Source: an uncultured bacterium (GTDB lineage Bacteria; Cloacimonadota; Cloacimonadia; Cloacimonadales; Cloacimonadaceae). From it: a stretch of 17,754 bases of DNA. A program made the position numbers and the translations under genes. The stretch lies in NCBI GenBank assembly GCA_937924555.1, contig CALDSN010000104.1, forward strand, positions 1-17,754. The letters are read 5' to 3'. The notes beneath the pieces are model-generated. The model was not told the DNA's origin. It saw only the letters and a program-made list of their open reading frames with translations, and searched no databases. This document shows positions 7,790 through 15,343 of this stretch, piece after piece. Every line of letters begins with the position of its first letter. The first letter of the stretch is position 1.

Positions 7790-9092
7790 AAAGAGTCTGA
7801 ACAGAAACCTGATACTATCCCAATTAGTGTTTCTGGGGGTATTGGGCATACTTTTATGGGCAGAAATCCCAATTTATGTGCTGTTTCCGATAATGATAAT
7901 CGTTTCAGCTAGTGTGCTTACCATCATCAGCCGGAGATTGCAGAAACAGTATAACCTTATCTCCCGAGCAGCGCAGCAGATTGCCAAAGGTGATCATAGC
8001 ATGAGGATTCCCGATTTGGAGTTGGACGAAATTAACAACATGGGACAAGATCTGAATGAGATGCTTGGTAAGCTCGATAACACAATACATCACCTGGCAG
8101 TGCACAGAGAAGAGCTACGGTTGGTGTTGGGAACCATCGAGGATGTGCTGTGGTCACAGAATCCAGAAGGTAGGCTGGTGTGGGCAAACCAAGCTTTTGC
8201 TGATTTGTTTCCATCATACAACCCAGAGTCGCTTCAGTATTATTGGGAGGTTATCCGCGAACCGATGTTGTTGTCAGAGATAAAAGAGAGTGTGGCATCC
8301 CCAAAAAAGCTGATGAAGGAAGTGCTCTTGGGGGATACCAGTTATCTGCTTTCAGCCACAGAGAATCCCCAAGCAAGACGCAAGGTGTTTATCCTGCAGA
8401 ATATTACTATTATCCGCACTGCAGAGCAAATGAAGAAGGATTTCGTAGCAAATCTGGCTCACGAGTTAAGAACTCCTCTAACAGCCATAAAGGGTTTTAC
8501 TGATGCCATGCAGGATAAGCCCCTAGCAAACAACCACCGCTATTTGCAAATCATCCAGAACCACACTTCCAGATTGATACACCTGATCAGCGATTTGGAA
8601 CAGCTAATCCGTTTGGAACGAACTGCAGAGTTGGAACTTAAGGAAATCAACCTAGGTACTTTCTTCCATAATGTCCAGTTGATTCTGAACCCTCATGTGG
8701 AGGAAAAGGGACTGAAACTGCTGATTGAGCTAGATGATACCCTACCAAGAATACACTGTGATCCTTTTAAACTGGAGCAAGTGTTTATCAATCTGGTACA
8801 GAACTCTCTCCGATACACAGAACATGGGACAATCAGCATCCATAGCTATGCCAACGATATGGGTGTAATGTTTGAGGTTCGGGATACCGGTAAAGGTATC
8901 GAAGCCCAACACCTTCCCCGCATCTTTGAGCGTTTTTATGTTGCCGATCCGTCGCGAAATAAAAGTCAAAGCGGAACAGGATTGGGACTGGCAATTGTGA
9001 AACACATAGTGCTCTTGCATCATGGCAGGATTGAGGTTGAAAGTCATCCGGGGATAGGTTCAACCTTCAAAATCTTCTTACCCATCCAATAA
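7782..9092 (+). CDS. phoR: PhoR-like phosphate sensor histidine kinase
   Basis: A 436-residue inner-membrane kinase partner of PhoB. Start is TTG at 7782 inside the end of phoB, chosen because GAGGA lies just upstream and translation would be coupled. Two membrane spans (about 10-27 and 31-50) are joined by a loop of only a few residues, so there is no periplasmic sensor domain, as in E. coli PhoR, which senses phosphate indirectly through PstSCAB and PhoU. Then come a HAMP-like linker (50-105), a PAS domain (108-210), HisKA with H227 (LAHELRTPLT), and the ATP-binding domain with N341, D368 in DTGKG and GTGLGLA at 398-404. All catalytic motifs are intact. Confidence 0.92.
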   Translation: MDKKSLNRNLILSQLVFLGVLGILLWAEIPIYVLFPIMIIVSASVLTIISRRLQKQYNLISRAAQQIAKGDHSMRIPDLELDEINNMGQDLNEMLGKLDNTIHHLAVHREELRLVLGTIEDVLWSQNPEGRLVWANQAFADLFPSYNPESLQYYWEVIREPMLLSEIKESVASPKKLMKEVLLGDTSYLLSATENPQARRKVFILQNITIIRTAEQMKKDFVANLAHELRTPLTAIKGFTDAMQDKPLANNHRYLQIIQNHTSRLIHLISDLEQLIRLERTAELELKEINLGTFFHNVQLILNPHVEEKGLKLLIELDDTLPRIHCDPFKLEQVFINLVQNSLRYTEHGTISIHSYANDMGVMFEVRDTGKGIEAQHLPRIFERFYVADPSRNKSQSGTGLGLAIVKHIVLLHHGRIEVESHPGIGSTFKIFLPIQ

Positions 9093-9104
9093 GGGAGATC
9101 AAGT

Positions 9105-9605
9105 TTGGATTCCATGCTCAGTCCCAACCTTGATGAAGTGATTTCCAAATACCAGCGCTTAGCTTACAGTATCGCCCATGATTACCGTGATTATGGGCTT
9201 CCCTTGGAAGATCTTCGCCAAGAAAGTCTTCTAGGGCTGCTTAAGGCGTTTGAACATTTTCGTCCTGATAGAGAGAGCAAATTCTCCACATATGCAGTTT
9301 ATTGGATTAAGAAGCAGATTCTTGAAGCTGTTAATAAAGAACTTAAGATCAAGAATAGCTTGGCTGAGATCACATCACACACCTCTGAGCCACATGATTC
9401 CTGCGTTTCACAACCACCCCCACTTAAGAAACTAGAGTTGCCCTCCGCGATGCCTGAACTCGAGAAACAAATTCTCATCGCTTCTTTTACCCAAAACCTA
9501 AGTCTAAAGGAAATTGCCACCAAACTTAATGTCCCCGTAGAAAGAGTTAAGCAGCACAAGCTAAAAGCTCTCAGAAGACTCCGCAGCTTGAATTTCAGCC
9601 TTTAA
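9105..9605 (+). CDS. Small sigma-70-family factor, third gene of phoBR
   Basis: A 166-residue RNA polymerase sigma factor. Region 2 (about residues 12-75) is of the sigma-70/group 3 type, with EDLRQESLLGLLKAF (core binding) and KFSTYAVYWIKKQI (-10 recognition). Region 4 (about 115-162) ends in a helix-turn-helix with LSLKEIATKLNV and RVKQHKLKALRRLR. Only about 40 residues, polar and proline-rich, separate them, so region 3 is missing and the protein has ECF-like size with non-ECF region 2. The start is TTG at 9105, because AAGGGAG at 9091-9097 lies 7 nt upstream; ATG at 9114 is too far from it. It begins 12 nt after the phoR stop, so co-transcription is likely. A role in phosphate starvation is inferred from position only. 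Confidence 0.85.
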   Translation: MDSMLSPNLDEVISKYQRLAYSIAHDYRDYGLPLEDLRQESLLGLLKAFEHFRPDRESKFSTYAVYWIKKQILEAVNKELKIKNSLAEITSHTSEPHDSCVSQPPPLKKLELPSAMPELEKQILIASFTQNLSLKEIATKLNVPVERVKQHKLKALRRLRSLNFSL

Positions 9606-10264
9606 ACTTCTGTTTTCTCCTCAATGTGATGCTTAATGCTTATTCCGTTTACCAGATATATGGTATTCTCTGCAATGTTAGTGGATAGATCCCCAATACG
9701 TTCCAGATTTTTGGCAATACGCAGGATATGAAGATACAGCTCAGTATGCAGTGGATTGTCTTTTATTAATCGTACAAGATGCTTGTAGATAGAGCGATTT
9801 AACTCGTCCACCACATTATCATCATTACATACTTTCCGAGCAACACTCACATCCTCTCTGGCAAAGGCATCCAAGCTTTCTTTCAACATGCTGAGTGTGG
9901 CATCCTTCATGGTTGAAAGCTCCGGTAGCTCAACAATCACAGGATTACCAACAAGCTGCGCAGCACTTTCGGCAATGTTCACCGCTTGGTCGCCCAAACG
10001 CTCAAGATCATTATTTATCTTGTATATCATAAGAATGATACGCAAGTCCTTTGCCTCTGGTTGATGTAAGGCTATTAAAGAAGTGCATTTCTTCTCAAGT
10101 TCCATTTCAATGTCGTTAACCCGCTTTTCAAACACCATTACTCCATCAACAAAGGAGGAATCTCTATCATACAATCCGCCGATTGCTATGCTCACCATCT
10201 TTTCCACCAAGCCTGCTTGAGCCATCAGCATCTGTTTAAGTTCCAGTTTCTTGTTATTTATCAT
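9602..10264 (-). CDS. phoU: PhoU phosphate signalling regulator
   Basis: A 220-residue cytoplasmic protein made of two three-helix bundles. Each carries the family signature: EAKDLR (70-75) with DLERLGDQAVNI (86-97) in the first, and NLERIGDLSTNI (186-197) in the second. The E/D residues of these motifs bind metal clusters in known structures. PhoU connects the Pst transporter to PhoR and keeps the Pho response off when phosphate is plentiful. It is the last gene of the pst operon, 9 nt after pstB, with GGAGA before its start. Its stop codon overlaps the stop of the converging sigma gene. Confidence 0.95.
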   Translation of the reverse strand: MINNKKLELKQMLMAQAGLVEKMVSIAIGGLYDRDSSFVDGVMVFEKRVNDIEMELEKKCTSLIALHQPEAKDLRIILMIYKINNDLERLGDQAVNIAESAAQLVGNPVIVELPELSTMKDATLSMLKESLDAFAREDVSVARKVCNDDNVVDELNRSIYKHLVRLIKDNPLHTELYLHILRIAKNLERIGDLSTNIAENTIYLVNGISIKHHIEEKTEV

Positions 10265-10273
10265 GTTATCTCC

Positions 10274-11032
10274 TTATCCAAATACACCGGTCAGATAAGC
10301 TTCGGTTCTTTTATCTCCCGGAACGGTGAACACTTTCTCTGTGTGGTCAAACTCCACCAACTGCCCCAGATACATGAAGGCTGTATAATCAGAAATTCGC
10401 CCTGCCTGAGCGATATTGTGCGTTACTATCAGTATAGATACATTTTTCTTCAGGTCAAGGCAAAGCTCTTCAATCTTAGCTGTGGATTGGGGATCCAGGG
10501 CAGAGGTTGGTTCATCCAACAGCAATACTTCAGGATTATTCGCTAATGCTCTGGCAATGCACAATCGCTGTTGCTGTCCACCTGATAGTGCCATCGCCGG
10601 AGAGTGTAATCTATCCTTAACCTCCTCCCAAAGCCAGGCAGCTCTAAGGCTTTCTTCCACGCGGGAGTGAATATCGCACTTGCTGTATTTACCTTGAATT
10701 GCCAAGCCGAAAGCCACATTGTTATAAATGGACTTAGGAAAGGGGTTGGGTTTTTGGAACACCATCCCCACTCTGGCACGGATGCTTGTTACATCTGCTT
10801 TAGAACTGTATATGTCCAAGTCACCGATACTGACCTTACCCTCTATCCGTGTCTCGGGAATCAAATCGTTCATGCGGTTAAAGCATCTTAGTAGCGTAGA
10901 TTTACCGCAACCTGAAGGTCCAATAATCGCCGTTACTTTCTTATCGTGTATATCAATGTTCACATCGTGCAAAACCTGCTGTTTAGCAAACCAGAGGTTC
11001 AGGTTTTGTGTGCTTATACTTGGTTTCACCAT
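10274..11032 (-). CDS. pstB: Phosphate ABC transporter ATPase PstB
   Basis: The ATPase that powers phosphate import through PstCA. Its 252 residues are the normal length. Walker A GPSGCGKST is at 38-46, the Q-loop is at Q93, the signature LSGGQQQR at 149-156, Walker B LLLDEP at 170-175 and the switch histidine H205. The start of the protein (SISTQNLNLWF) and the ALDPQST box are typical of PstB rather than other importers. It overlaps pstA by 7 nt, and its ribosome site AGGAGA lies within pstA. Confidence 0.97.
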   Translation of the reverse strand: MVKPSISTQNLNLWFAKQQVLHDVNIDIHDKKVTAIIGPSGCGKSTLLRCFNRMNDLIPETRIEGKVSIGDLDIYSSKADVTSIRARVGMVFQKPNPFPKSIYNNVAFGLAIQGKYSKCDIHSRVEESLRAAWLWEEVKDRLHSPAMALSGGQQQRLCIARALANNPEVLLLDEPTSALDPQSTAKIEELCLDLKKNVSILIVTHNIAQAGRISDYTAFMYLGQLVEFDHTEKVFTVPGDKRTEAYLTGVFG

Positions 11033-11880
11033 TTTCTTTTTCTCCTGATTGAGTAGCGGACATACATTGCAACAGAGCTGATTCCCAGAACCAGAACCAG
11101 TAGCACCAACGCTGTTCCGTAGGCTATGGGCACTTGCTTTTCGGCATGGGTACCCTCTGTCATTAGCGCATATATGTGATATGGCAATGCCATAACTTCA
11201 TCGTTTAAGCGCTTGGGCAACAGCCTGGAATAGAAGGTTGCGGCAGTAAACATTATGGGTGCCGTCTCTCCGGCTATTCTCCCAATGCTGATTATCGCCC
11301 CGGTGAGGATATTGGGTAATGCAGTGGGAATCATAACCCGCATTATTGTCTGTCTCTTGGTTGCTCCAAGAGCCAAGGACGCATCATGAAAATCTCTTGG
11401 AACACCCCTCAGCGCTTCTTCGGTAGCGTTTATTATCATCGGTAAAGCAAGTATCGCCAGCGTGAAAGCTCCTGCTATCATGGATACATCCAGCTTCATC
11501 ATAGACACAAACACTGCCATACCAAAGAGCCCATAGATTATCGAGGGAGTTCCTGCCAAGGTATTGATGGTTATCTTAACCACTCTCACCAGCCAGGCAG
11601 GTTTGCCGTAACTGGTAAGGAATATCGCAGTCATAATCCCTAATGGGAGGGCAATGCCGATAGCAATAGCAGTTAACCAAAAGGTTCCTACTATTGCAGG
11701 CAGAATCCCTCCGGCTGTCATCGCTTGCTTGGGTGCCTGAAACAGGAAATCCCAGCTTAGGACAGATGCACCCATCCAGAACATTCTAACGATGAATACC
11801 AGCAAGAACATAAAGGTAATGAGCAGAGCCGAGCCTAGAATTCCTGTACCGAAGTAGCTGTACAGCTTTCTTCTATTCAT
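11026..11880 (-). CDS. pstA: Phosphate ABC transporter permease PstA
   Basis: One of the two membrane subunits of the phosphate importer, 284 residues with about six membrane spans. The EAA loop that docks onto PstB is DASLALGATKRQTIMRVMIP (167-186). The segment LAGTPSIIYGLFG (108-120) and RIAGETAPIMF (201-211) are PstA hallmarks. Its ATG overlaps the pstC stop as ATGA, and it overlaps pstB by 7 nt, so the three are translationally coupled. Confidence 0.96.
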   Translation of the reverse strand: MNRRKLYSYFGTGILGSALLITFMFLLVFIVRMFWMGASVLSWDFLFQAPKQAMTAGGILPAIVGTFWLTAIAIGIALPLGIMTAIFLTSYGKPAWLVRVVKITINTLAGTPSIIYGLFGMAVFVSMMKLDVSMIAGAFTLAILALPMIINATEEALRGVPRDFHDASLALGATKRQTIMRVMIPTALPNILTGAIISIGRIAGETAPIMFTAATFYSRLLPKRLNDEVMALPYHIYALMTEGTHAEKQVPIAYGTALVLLVLVLGISSVAMYVRYSIRRKRKW

Positions 11881-12746
11881 CTTAAGCTCCTTCTCAGAAA
11901 CACCATCTCTGTTATCAGATTCGAGATGAAGGTTATCCCGAAAAGCAGGATTGCCAAGGCAAACAATGATTGGTAATGCAGATCACCCACCACAGTTTCA
12001 CCCATCTCGGCAGCAATGGTGGAGGTTATGGGTCTGGCTGAAGCAAAGATAGTCTTAGGAATTTGAGCGGAGCCTCCGGTCACCATCAGCACCACCATTG
12101 TTTCGCCAATCGCTCTGCCAAAACCAAGCAGCACACTCCCGATTATTCCGCTTCTCGCAGCAGGGACAACTGTCCTGAAGATACACTCAATCTTGGTTGC
12201 TCCTAATGCCAAAGCTGCTTCCCTGATGCTTTTTGGCACATTGGACAGTGCATCCTCGCTCATGCTGGCAACGATGGGGACAATCATCAGCCCCAAGATA
12301 ATGGAACCCGTAAACACATTAAGCCCCGTATCAAGATTGAACCATTCCCGCACCAGCGGTGCCAAGAAAGCCATCCCGAATAGACCGTAAACCACTGATG
12401 GTATCCCCGCCAGTAGCTCAATCACCGGTTTGGCTATCTCCTTCAATCTGTTCCCCGCAATCTCCGAGATGAAGATAGCTGAGCCCAGTCCCAGAGGGAC
12501 ACCAATCAACAAAGCTCCTAAGGTTACGTATAGCGAGCCAACAATAAGTGCCCAAGCCCCAAACTCCGGTAGTTCATGCGTTGGATACCAGGAATTGGTA
12601 AACAGGAATTGCGATAAGGACACTCTGTTAAAGAATGGCAGCCCTTCCCTGAACAAGCTGAACAGTATCCCTGCCAAAGCCAGTATGGTGAACAGCGATG
12701 CTGTGTAGGTTACCGCTTGGAACACTTTCTCTTTATAGCATTTCAT
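11877..12746 (-). CDS. pstC: Phosphate ABC transporter permease PstC
   Basis: The partner membrane subunit of PstA, 289 residues with about six membrane spans. The EAA loop is EAALALGATKIECIFRTVVP, and the family segments LLAGIPSVVYGLFG and GRAIGETMVVLMV are present. The ribosome site is weak (GGGA about 8 nt upstream). It lies 66 nt after pstS with a strong hairpin between them, which suggests that PstC and later genes are made in lower amounts than PstS, as is usual for binding-protein operons. Confidence 0.96.
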   Translation of the reverse strand: MKCYKEKVFQAVTYTASLFTILALAGILFSLFREGLPFFNRVSLSQFLFTNSWYPTHELPEFGAWALIVGSLYVTLGALLIGVPLGLGSAIFISEIAGNRLKEIAKPVIELLAGIPSVVYGLFGMAFLAPLVREWFNLDTGLNVFTGSIILGLMIVPIVASMSEDALSNVPKSIREAALALGATKIECIFRTVVPAARSGIIGSVLLGFGRAIGETMVVLMVTGGSAQIPKTIFASARPITSTIAAEMGETVVGDLHYQSLFALAILLFGITFISNLITEMVFLRRSLR

Positions 12747-12763
12747 ATTAATCCCATAATCTG

Positions 12764-12800
12764 GAGAGAGCCGGATGCTTAGTCCGCGCTCTCTCTTTTT
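12764..12800. promoter_or_regulatory. Strong hairpin between pstS and pstC
   Basis: GAGAGAGC (12764-12771) pairs with GCTCTCTC (12788-12795), and inside it CGGA (12772-12775) pairs with TCCG (12783-12786), leaving one bulged C and a seven-base loop. For the operon, read on the minus strand, no T-run follows, so it looks like an mRNA-stabilising or partial-attenuation hairpin rather than a full stop. On the plus strand it is followed by five T (12796-12800) and has intrinsic terminator form, but no plus-strand gene ends here. Confidence 0.7.
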
Positions 12801-12812
12801 GCTATCTATGAT

Positions 12813-13631
12813 TTAGTTTAGAGTAACGAAACCCTGTTCTTTCACAATCGCTTGCCCTTCGGCAGATTGGATGAAACCTATGAACTTCGCCACATCACCA
12901 GCGGCTTTACCATTTGTGTACATGTAAAGCTTGCGGGATAGAGGATAGCTGGAGTTCTTAACCGTGCTCTCACTGGGCATGATGTTATTCACAGTAACTA
13001 CCTTTACGCTTTCGTTCACATAGCCCAAGCCCGCATAACCGATTGCACCGGGAGTGGAGGCTACGGCAGACACAATGGCATTGTTGGAGGCAAGAAGCTG
13101 GGCTGAGGGATCAACCTTCGCTCCGCCAAGTGCCTTCTCATTGAACACTTCAAATGTGCCTGAGGCCACGTCACGTGAGATAACCACGATGGGCAGGCTT
13201 GCTCCGCCCAATTCCTTCCAGTTCTTTATCTTGCCTGTGTAGATGCCCTTTATCTGGGCGATGCTAAGGTTCTTCACCGGATTGTTCTTATGCACCACGA
13301 TGCTTATCCCGTCATTGGCAATGGCATAAGCACTGGGATTGATACCTTTGGACTTGGCTGCGGTAATCTCTTTAGCTTTCATGGGACGGCTGGAATTGGC
13401 GATATCCACGGTTTTATTCTGTAGTGCGGCAATCCCCACTCCGGAGCCTCCGCCACGCACCGAAATGTTTATCCCGGCATGCTTATCCATAAAGGCTTCG
13501 GCGGTTGCTTGTGCCACCGGCAGCACAGTTGTGGAACCTGAGCAGGTTACCTGTCCATTCTTGGCAAAGGCAGGTATCAACATAAGGGACAAGCCCAGTC
13601 CCATTACCAAGGTTCTAAATATATTCTTCAT
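12813..13631 (-). CDS. pstS: Periplasmic phosphate-binding protein PstS
   Basis: Binds phosphate in the periplasm and delivers it to PstCA. Of 272 residues, 1-23 form a signal peptide with a likely cut after AFA. Phosphate-contact segments are recognisable: SGSTTVLP (31-38), RGGGSGVGI (59-67), NSSRPMK (79-85) and ASGTFEVF (156-163). It has no lipobox, so it should be free in the periplasm. A strong ribosome site (AAGGAGAG) lies before ATG 13631. It follows the porin gene by 10 nt. Confidence 0.96.
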   Translation of the reverse strand: MKNIFRTLVMGLGLSLMLIPAFAKNGQVTCSGSTTVLPVAQATAEAFMDKHAGINISVRGGGSGVGIAALQNKTVDIANSSRPMKAKEITAAKSKGINPSAYAIANDGISIVVHKNNPVKNLSIAQIKGIYTGKIKNWKELGGASLPIVVISRDVASGTFEVFNEKALGGAKVDPSAQLLASNNAIVSAVASTPGAIGYAGLGYVNESVKVVTVNNIMPSESTVKNSSYPLSRKLYMYTNGKAAGDVAKFIGFIQSAEGQAIVKEQGFVTLN

Positions 13632-13641
13632 CTCTCTCTCC

Positions 13642-14874
13642 TTACTTAATTATGCCGGCAAAGCGCCATTTGAGCTGCATCATTATCTGCGAGCTATCCT
13701 TATAGCCCTTGGAGTAATCTGCATAGTATGTCTTGTCTGCGCTGTACTTTTTATCAGTGTAATTAATTTGGATTTGCATCTGGGGAACTTCTGAGGCATC
13801 GGGGAAGAGGTTGTAATTCGCTCCCAAGGTTACGGTATTAAGCTTCATTTCGGGGTGCAGTATGCTTGTGCCGGATTTCAAAGGTTTGTCAGAATCATCC
13901 CACATATCATAGCGACCAATCAGTTGCACATCAACCGGCAGGAACTCAGCTAAGGAAATGATGGGCATAATCATCAAACCTTTGCTGCTGTAATCTTTGT
14001 CACCTTCGCTAAAATACTTGTCATTGGGGAGCTTAACATCTTTTATGATATACTCCACCCACAGGTCGGCAGGTCCATAAGCCAAGCGAGCCAAACCGTC
14101 TATCAAGATCTGCTCTTCATATTTCTTGTTCAGGCTATTACCGGAAAGCTTTTCATCCCGTTCCACGGTGTTTGCCATATAGCTTCCGCCTATTGTGACA
14201 CCGGGGATGGGAGTAAGGCGCAGATTCGCCAAGTAAGCCATGGCAGTGTTATCCTTAAGGCTCTTACCCACTTTCTTATAACCTTCACCATTATACACAC
14301 CCAGGGCATATTCACCATATCCGGCAGGGATATAACCATTAACCGTCACCCCATAATCTGCGGAGTTGGCAACTTTGTATTCATCCGTGGGGGCTTTGCC
14401 GATAAGGGTATAGTTCCAGTCGTAAATTGTTCCGAAATATACTTTCTGCAACCCTACGGAGAGTGTTTGCTCCGGAATAGGAATCAAATTGGCGAAATCA
14501 ACATAAGCATACTTCAGCTTCAAACCCGCTCCATCGATGGAGGATTGGGTATAGACAGTTACGCTGTCTATAGGCTGTGTGGCATCGCTATAGCTGTTTG
14601 GCCATTCGTGTGTGGCATCACTGCTAAACAGGTCGATGGTGAAACGGGCTTTGGTGGATTCGCTAAACTTGGTTTCCAGCCCGAAGTATCCGCGTTCCAG
14701 GGATAGATAATTCTTTGCCAGCTTCTTCTCGTATGTGCCGGCAGCATTCTTATACATGGCATTATCCATTGTCCATCTGCTCCACATCTCACCGCTAAGC
14801 TTGATTTCTTGAGCATGGTACATTGCGGGCAACAATATGGCACCCAGAATCAGAACAAAGAAAACTTGTTTCAT
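13642..14874 (-). CDS. Outer-membrane porin leading the pst operon
   Basis: A predicted outer-membrane beta-barrel of 410 residues. I place the start at ATG 14874 (MKQVFFVL), not at 14889, because AGGAG lies 6-7 nt before it and inside the longer reading. Residues 1-21 form a signal peptide ending near YHA. The rest alternates polar and aromatic residues, with many short strands ending in Tyr/Phe, and the final strand reads QIMMQLKWRF close to the C-terminus, as in barrels inserted by BAM. I do not recognise a specific family motif. Being first gene of the pst operon behind a Pho-box-like array suggests a phosphate-selective porin (OprO/OprP-like), which is inference from context. Confidence 0.85.
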   Translation of the reverse strand: MKQVFFVLILGAILLPAMYHAQEIKLSGEMWSRWTMDNAMYKNAAGTYEKKLAKNYLSLERGYFGLETKFSESTKARFTIDLFSSDATHEWPNSYSDATQPIDSVTVYTQSSIDGAGLKLKYAYVDFANLIPIPEQTLSVGLQKVYFGTIYDWNYTLIGKAPTDEYKVANSADYGVTVNGYIPAGYGEYALGVYNGEGYKKVGKSLKDNTAMAYLANLRLTPIPGVTIGGSYMANTVERDEKLSGNSLNKKYEEQILIDGLARLAYGPADLWVEYIIKDVKLPNDKYFSEGDKDYSSKGLMIMPIISLAEFLPVDVQLIGRYDMWDDSDKPLKSGTSILHPEMKLNTVTLGANYNLFPDASEVPQMQIQINYTDKKYSADKTYYADYSKGYKDSSQIMMQLKWRFAGIIK

Positions 14875-14906
14875 GGTCACTCCTATCATGTTTATGTTCT
14901 GCCCTT

Positions 14907-14971
14907 ATTATACGCCGGAATTGTTAGTTTTTCGTTACGTTGAGGTTAAGAGTTCTTAACAATGCCTTAAG
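14907..14971 (-). promoter_or_regulatory. Pho-box-like array and -10 of the porin-pst-phoU operon
   Basis: Read on the operon's strand, five hexamers CTTAAG, GTTAAG, CTTAAC, CGTAAC and ACTAAC lie at 14971-14966, 14960-14955, 14950-14945, 14939-14934 and 14928-14923. Their spacing is 11, 10, 11 and 11 bp. A perfect -10 (TATAAT, 14912-14907) begins 10 bp after the last unit, and there is no -35 at the proper distance. Phased repeats replacing the -35 are how PhoB-type activators work. The motif itself differs from the E. coli CTGTCAT box and is closer to the TTAACA-type repeats of Bacillus PhoP. The assignment to PhoB is inference. Confidence 0.75.
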
Positions 14972-15045
14972 TATTTTGAACGCAGTATGATGCGTGTGCT
15001 ACGATTCTTGGCTTTCTACATTTCTTCCTCCATCCCTCACTTGGT

Positions 15046-15105
15046 ATCATTACAAGATCATTGCATGTTTATTACGGATGAAACATGCAATGATTATGTA
15101 ATGAT
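15046..15105. repeat. Dyad array of 11-bp-phased ATCATTRC units (copy B)
   Basis: ATCATTAC at 15046, ATCATTGC at 15057 and a degenerate TTTATTAC at 15068 are 11 bp apart. The inverted units GCAATGAT at 15087 and GTAATGAT at 15098 are also 11 bp apart. The inner arms form a perfect 14-bp inverted repeat (ATCATTGCATGTTT at 15057-15070 against 15081-15094), extendable to about 25 nt with few mismatches. Its unit positions match copy A at 2095 exactly. It lies between the divergent porin and protease genes, about 75 bp upstream of the Pho-box-like array. Confidence 0.8.
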
Positions 15106-15239
15106 CAGGTAATTCCTCCATGGGGAGTGCCAAATCTACATTTGTTTTTAAGCTTTTAGGAATCGTTCTTGCATCGTATATTCTCTTGCTTTTGAATACC
15201 ATACCAAGCTGTGGCTGCCTTCAGACAATTACTAATCTA

Positions 15240-15269
15240 TTGACAGTATCATTGTCGCAAGGATATTAG
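15240..15269 (+). promoter_or_regulatory. Candidate sigma-70 promoter for the C25 protease
   Basis: A perfect -35 (TTGACA, 15240-15245) is followed after 18 bp by TATTAG (15264-15269), four of six -10 matches. The start of transcription would be near 15276, immediately before a hairpin. The -10 is weak. Confidence 0.45.
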
Positions 15270-15277
15270 TTACAGTG

Positions 15278-15301
15278 CACCAAAGGGTTTATCCTTGGGT
15301 G
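15278..15301 (+). other. Hairpin at the predicted 5' end of the protease mRNA
   Basis: CACCAAAGG (15278-15286) faces CCTTGGGTG (15293-15301) across a six-base loop, with eight of nine pairs formed. If the promoter at 15240-15269 is real, the hairpin sits within the first bases of the message, where such structures can protect RNA from decay. There is no T-run, so it is not a terminator. Confidence 0.45.
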
Positions 15302-15343
15302 AATAGAGATGTTCTTAGATATTTGAGATATAAAGGAGACATT

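Noticed and set aside
9823..9830. ATCATTAC inside phoU as a third copy of the dyad element
   Set aside because: It is a single unit within coding sequence with no phased neighbours, expected by chance.
13339..13794. A 151-codon plus-strand frame across the pstS-porin junction
   Set aside because: It runs opposite to two well supported genes and has no ribosome site or family resemblance.
14875..14889. Upstream ATG of the porin (five more residues)
   Set aside because: The AGGAG ribosome site lies within those codons and points to ATG 14874, which also gives a normal signal peptide.
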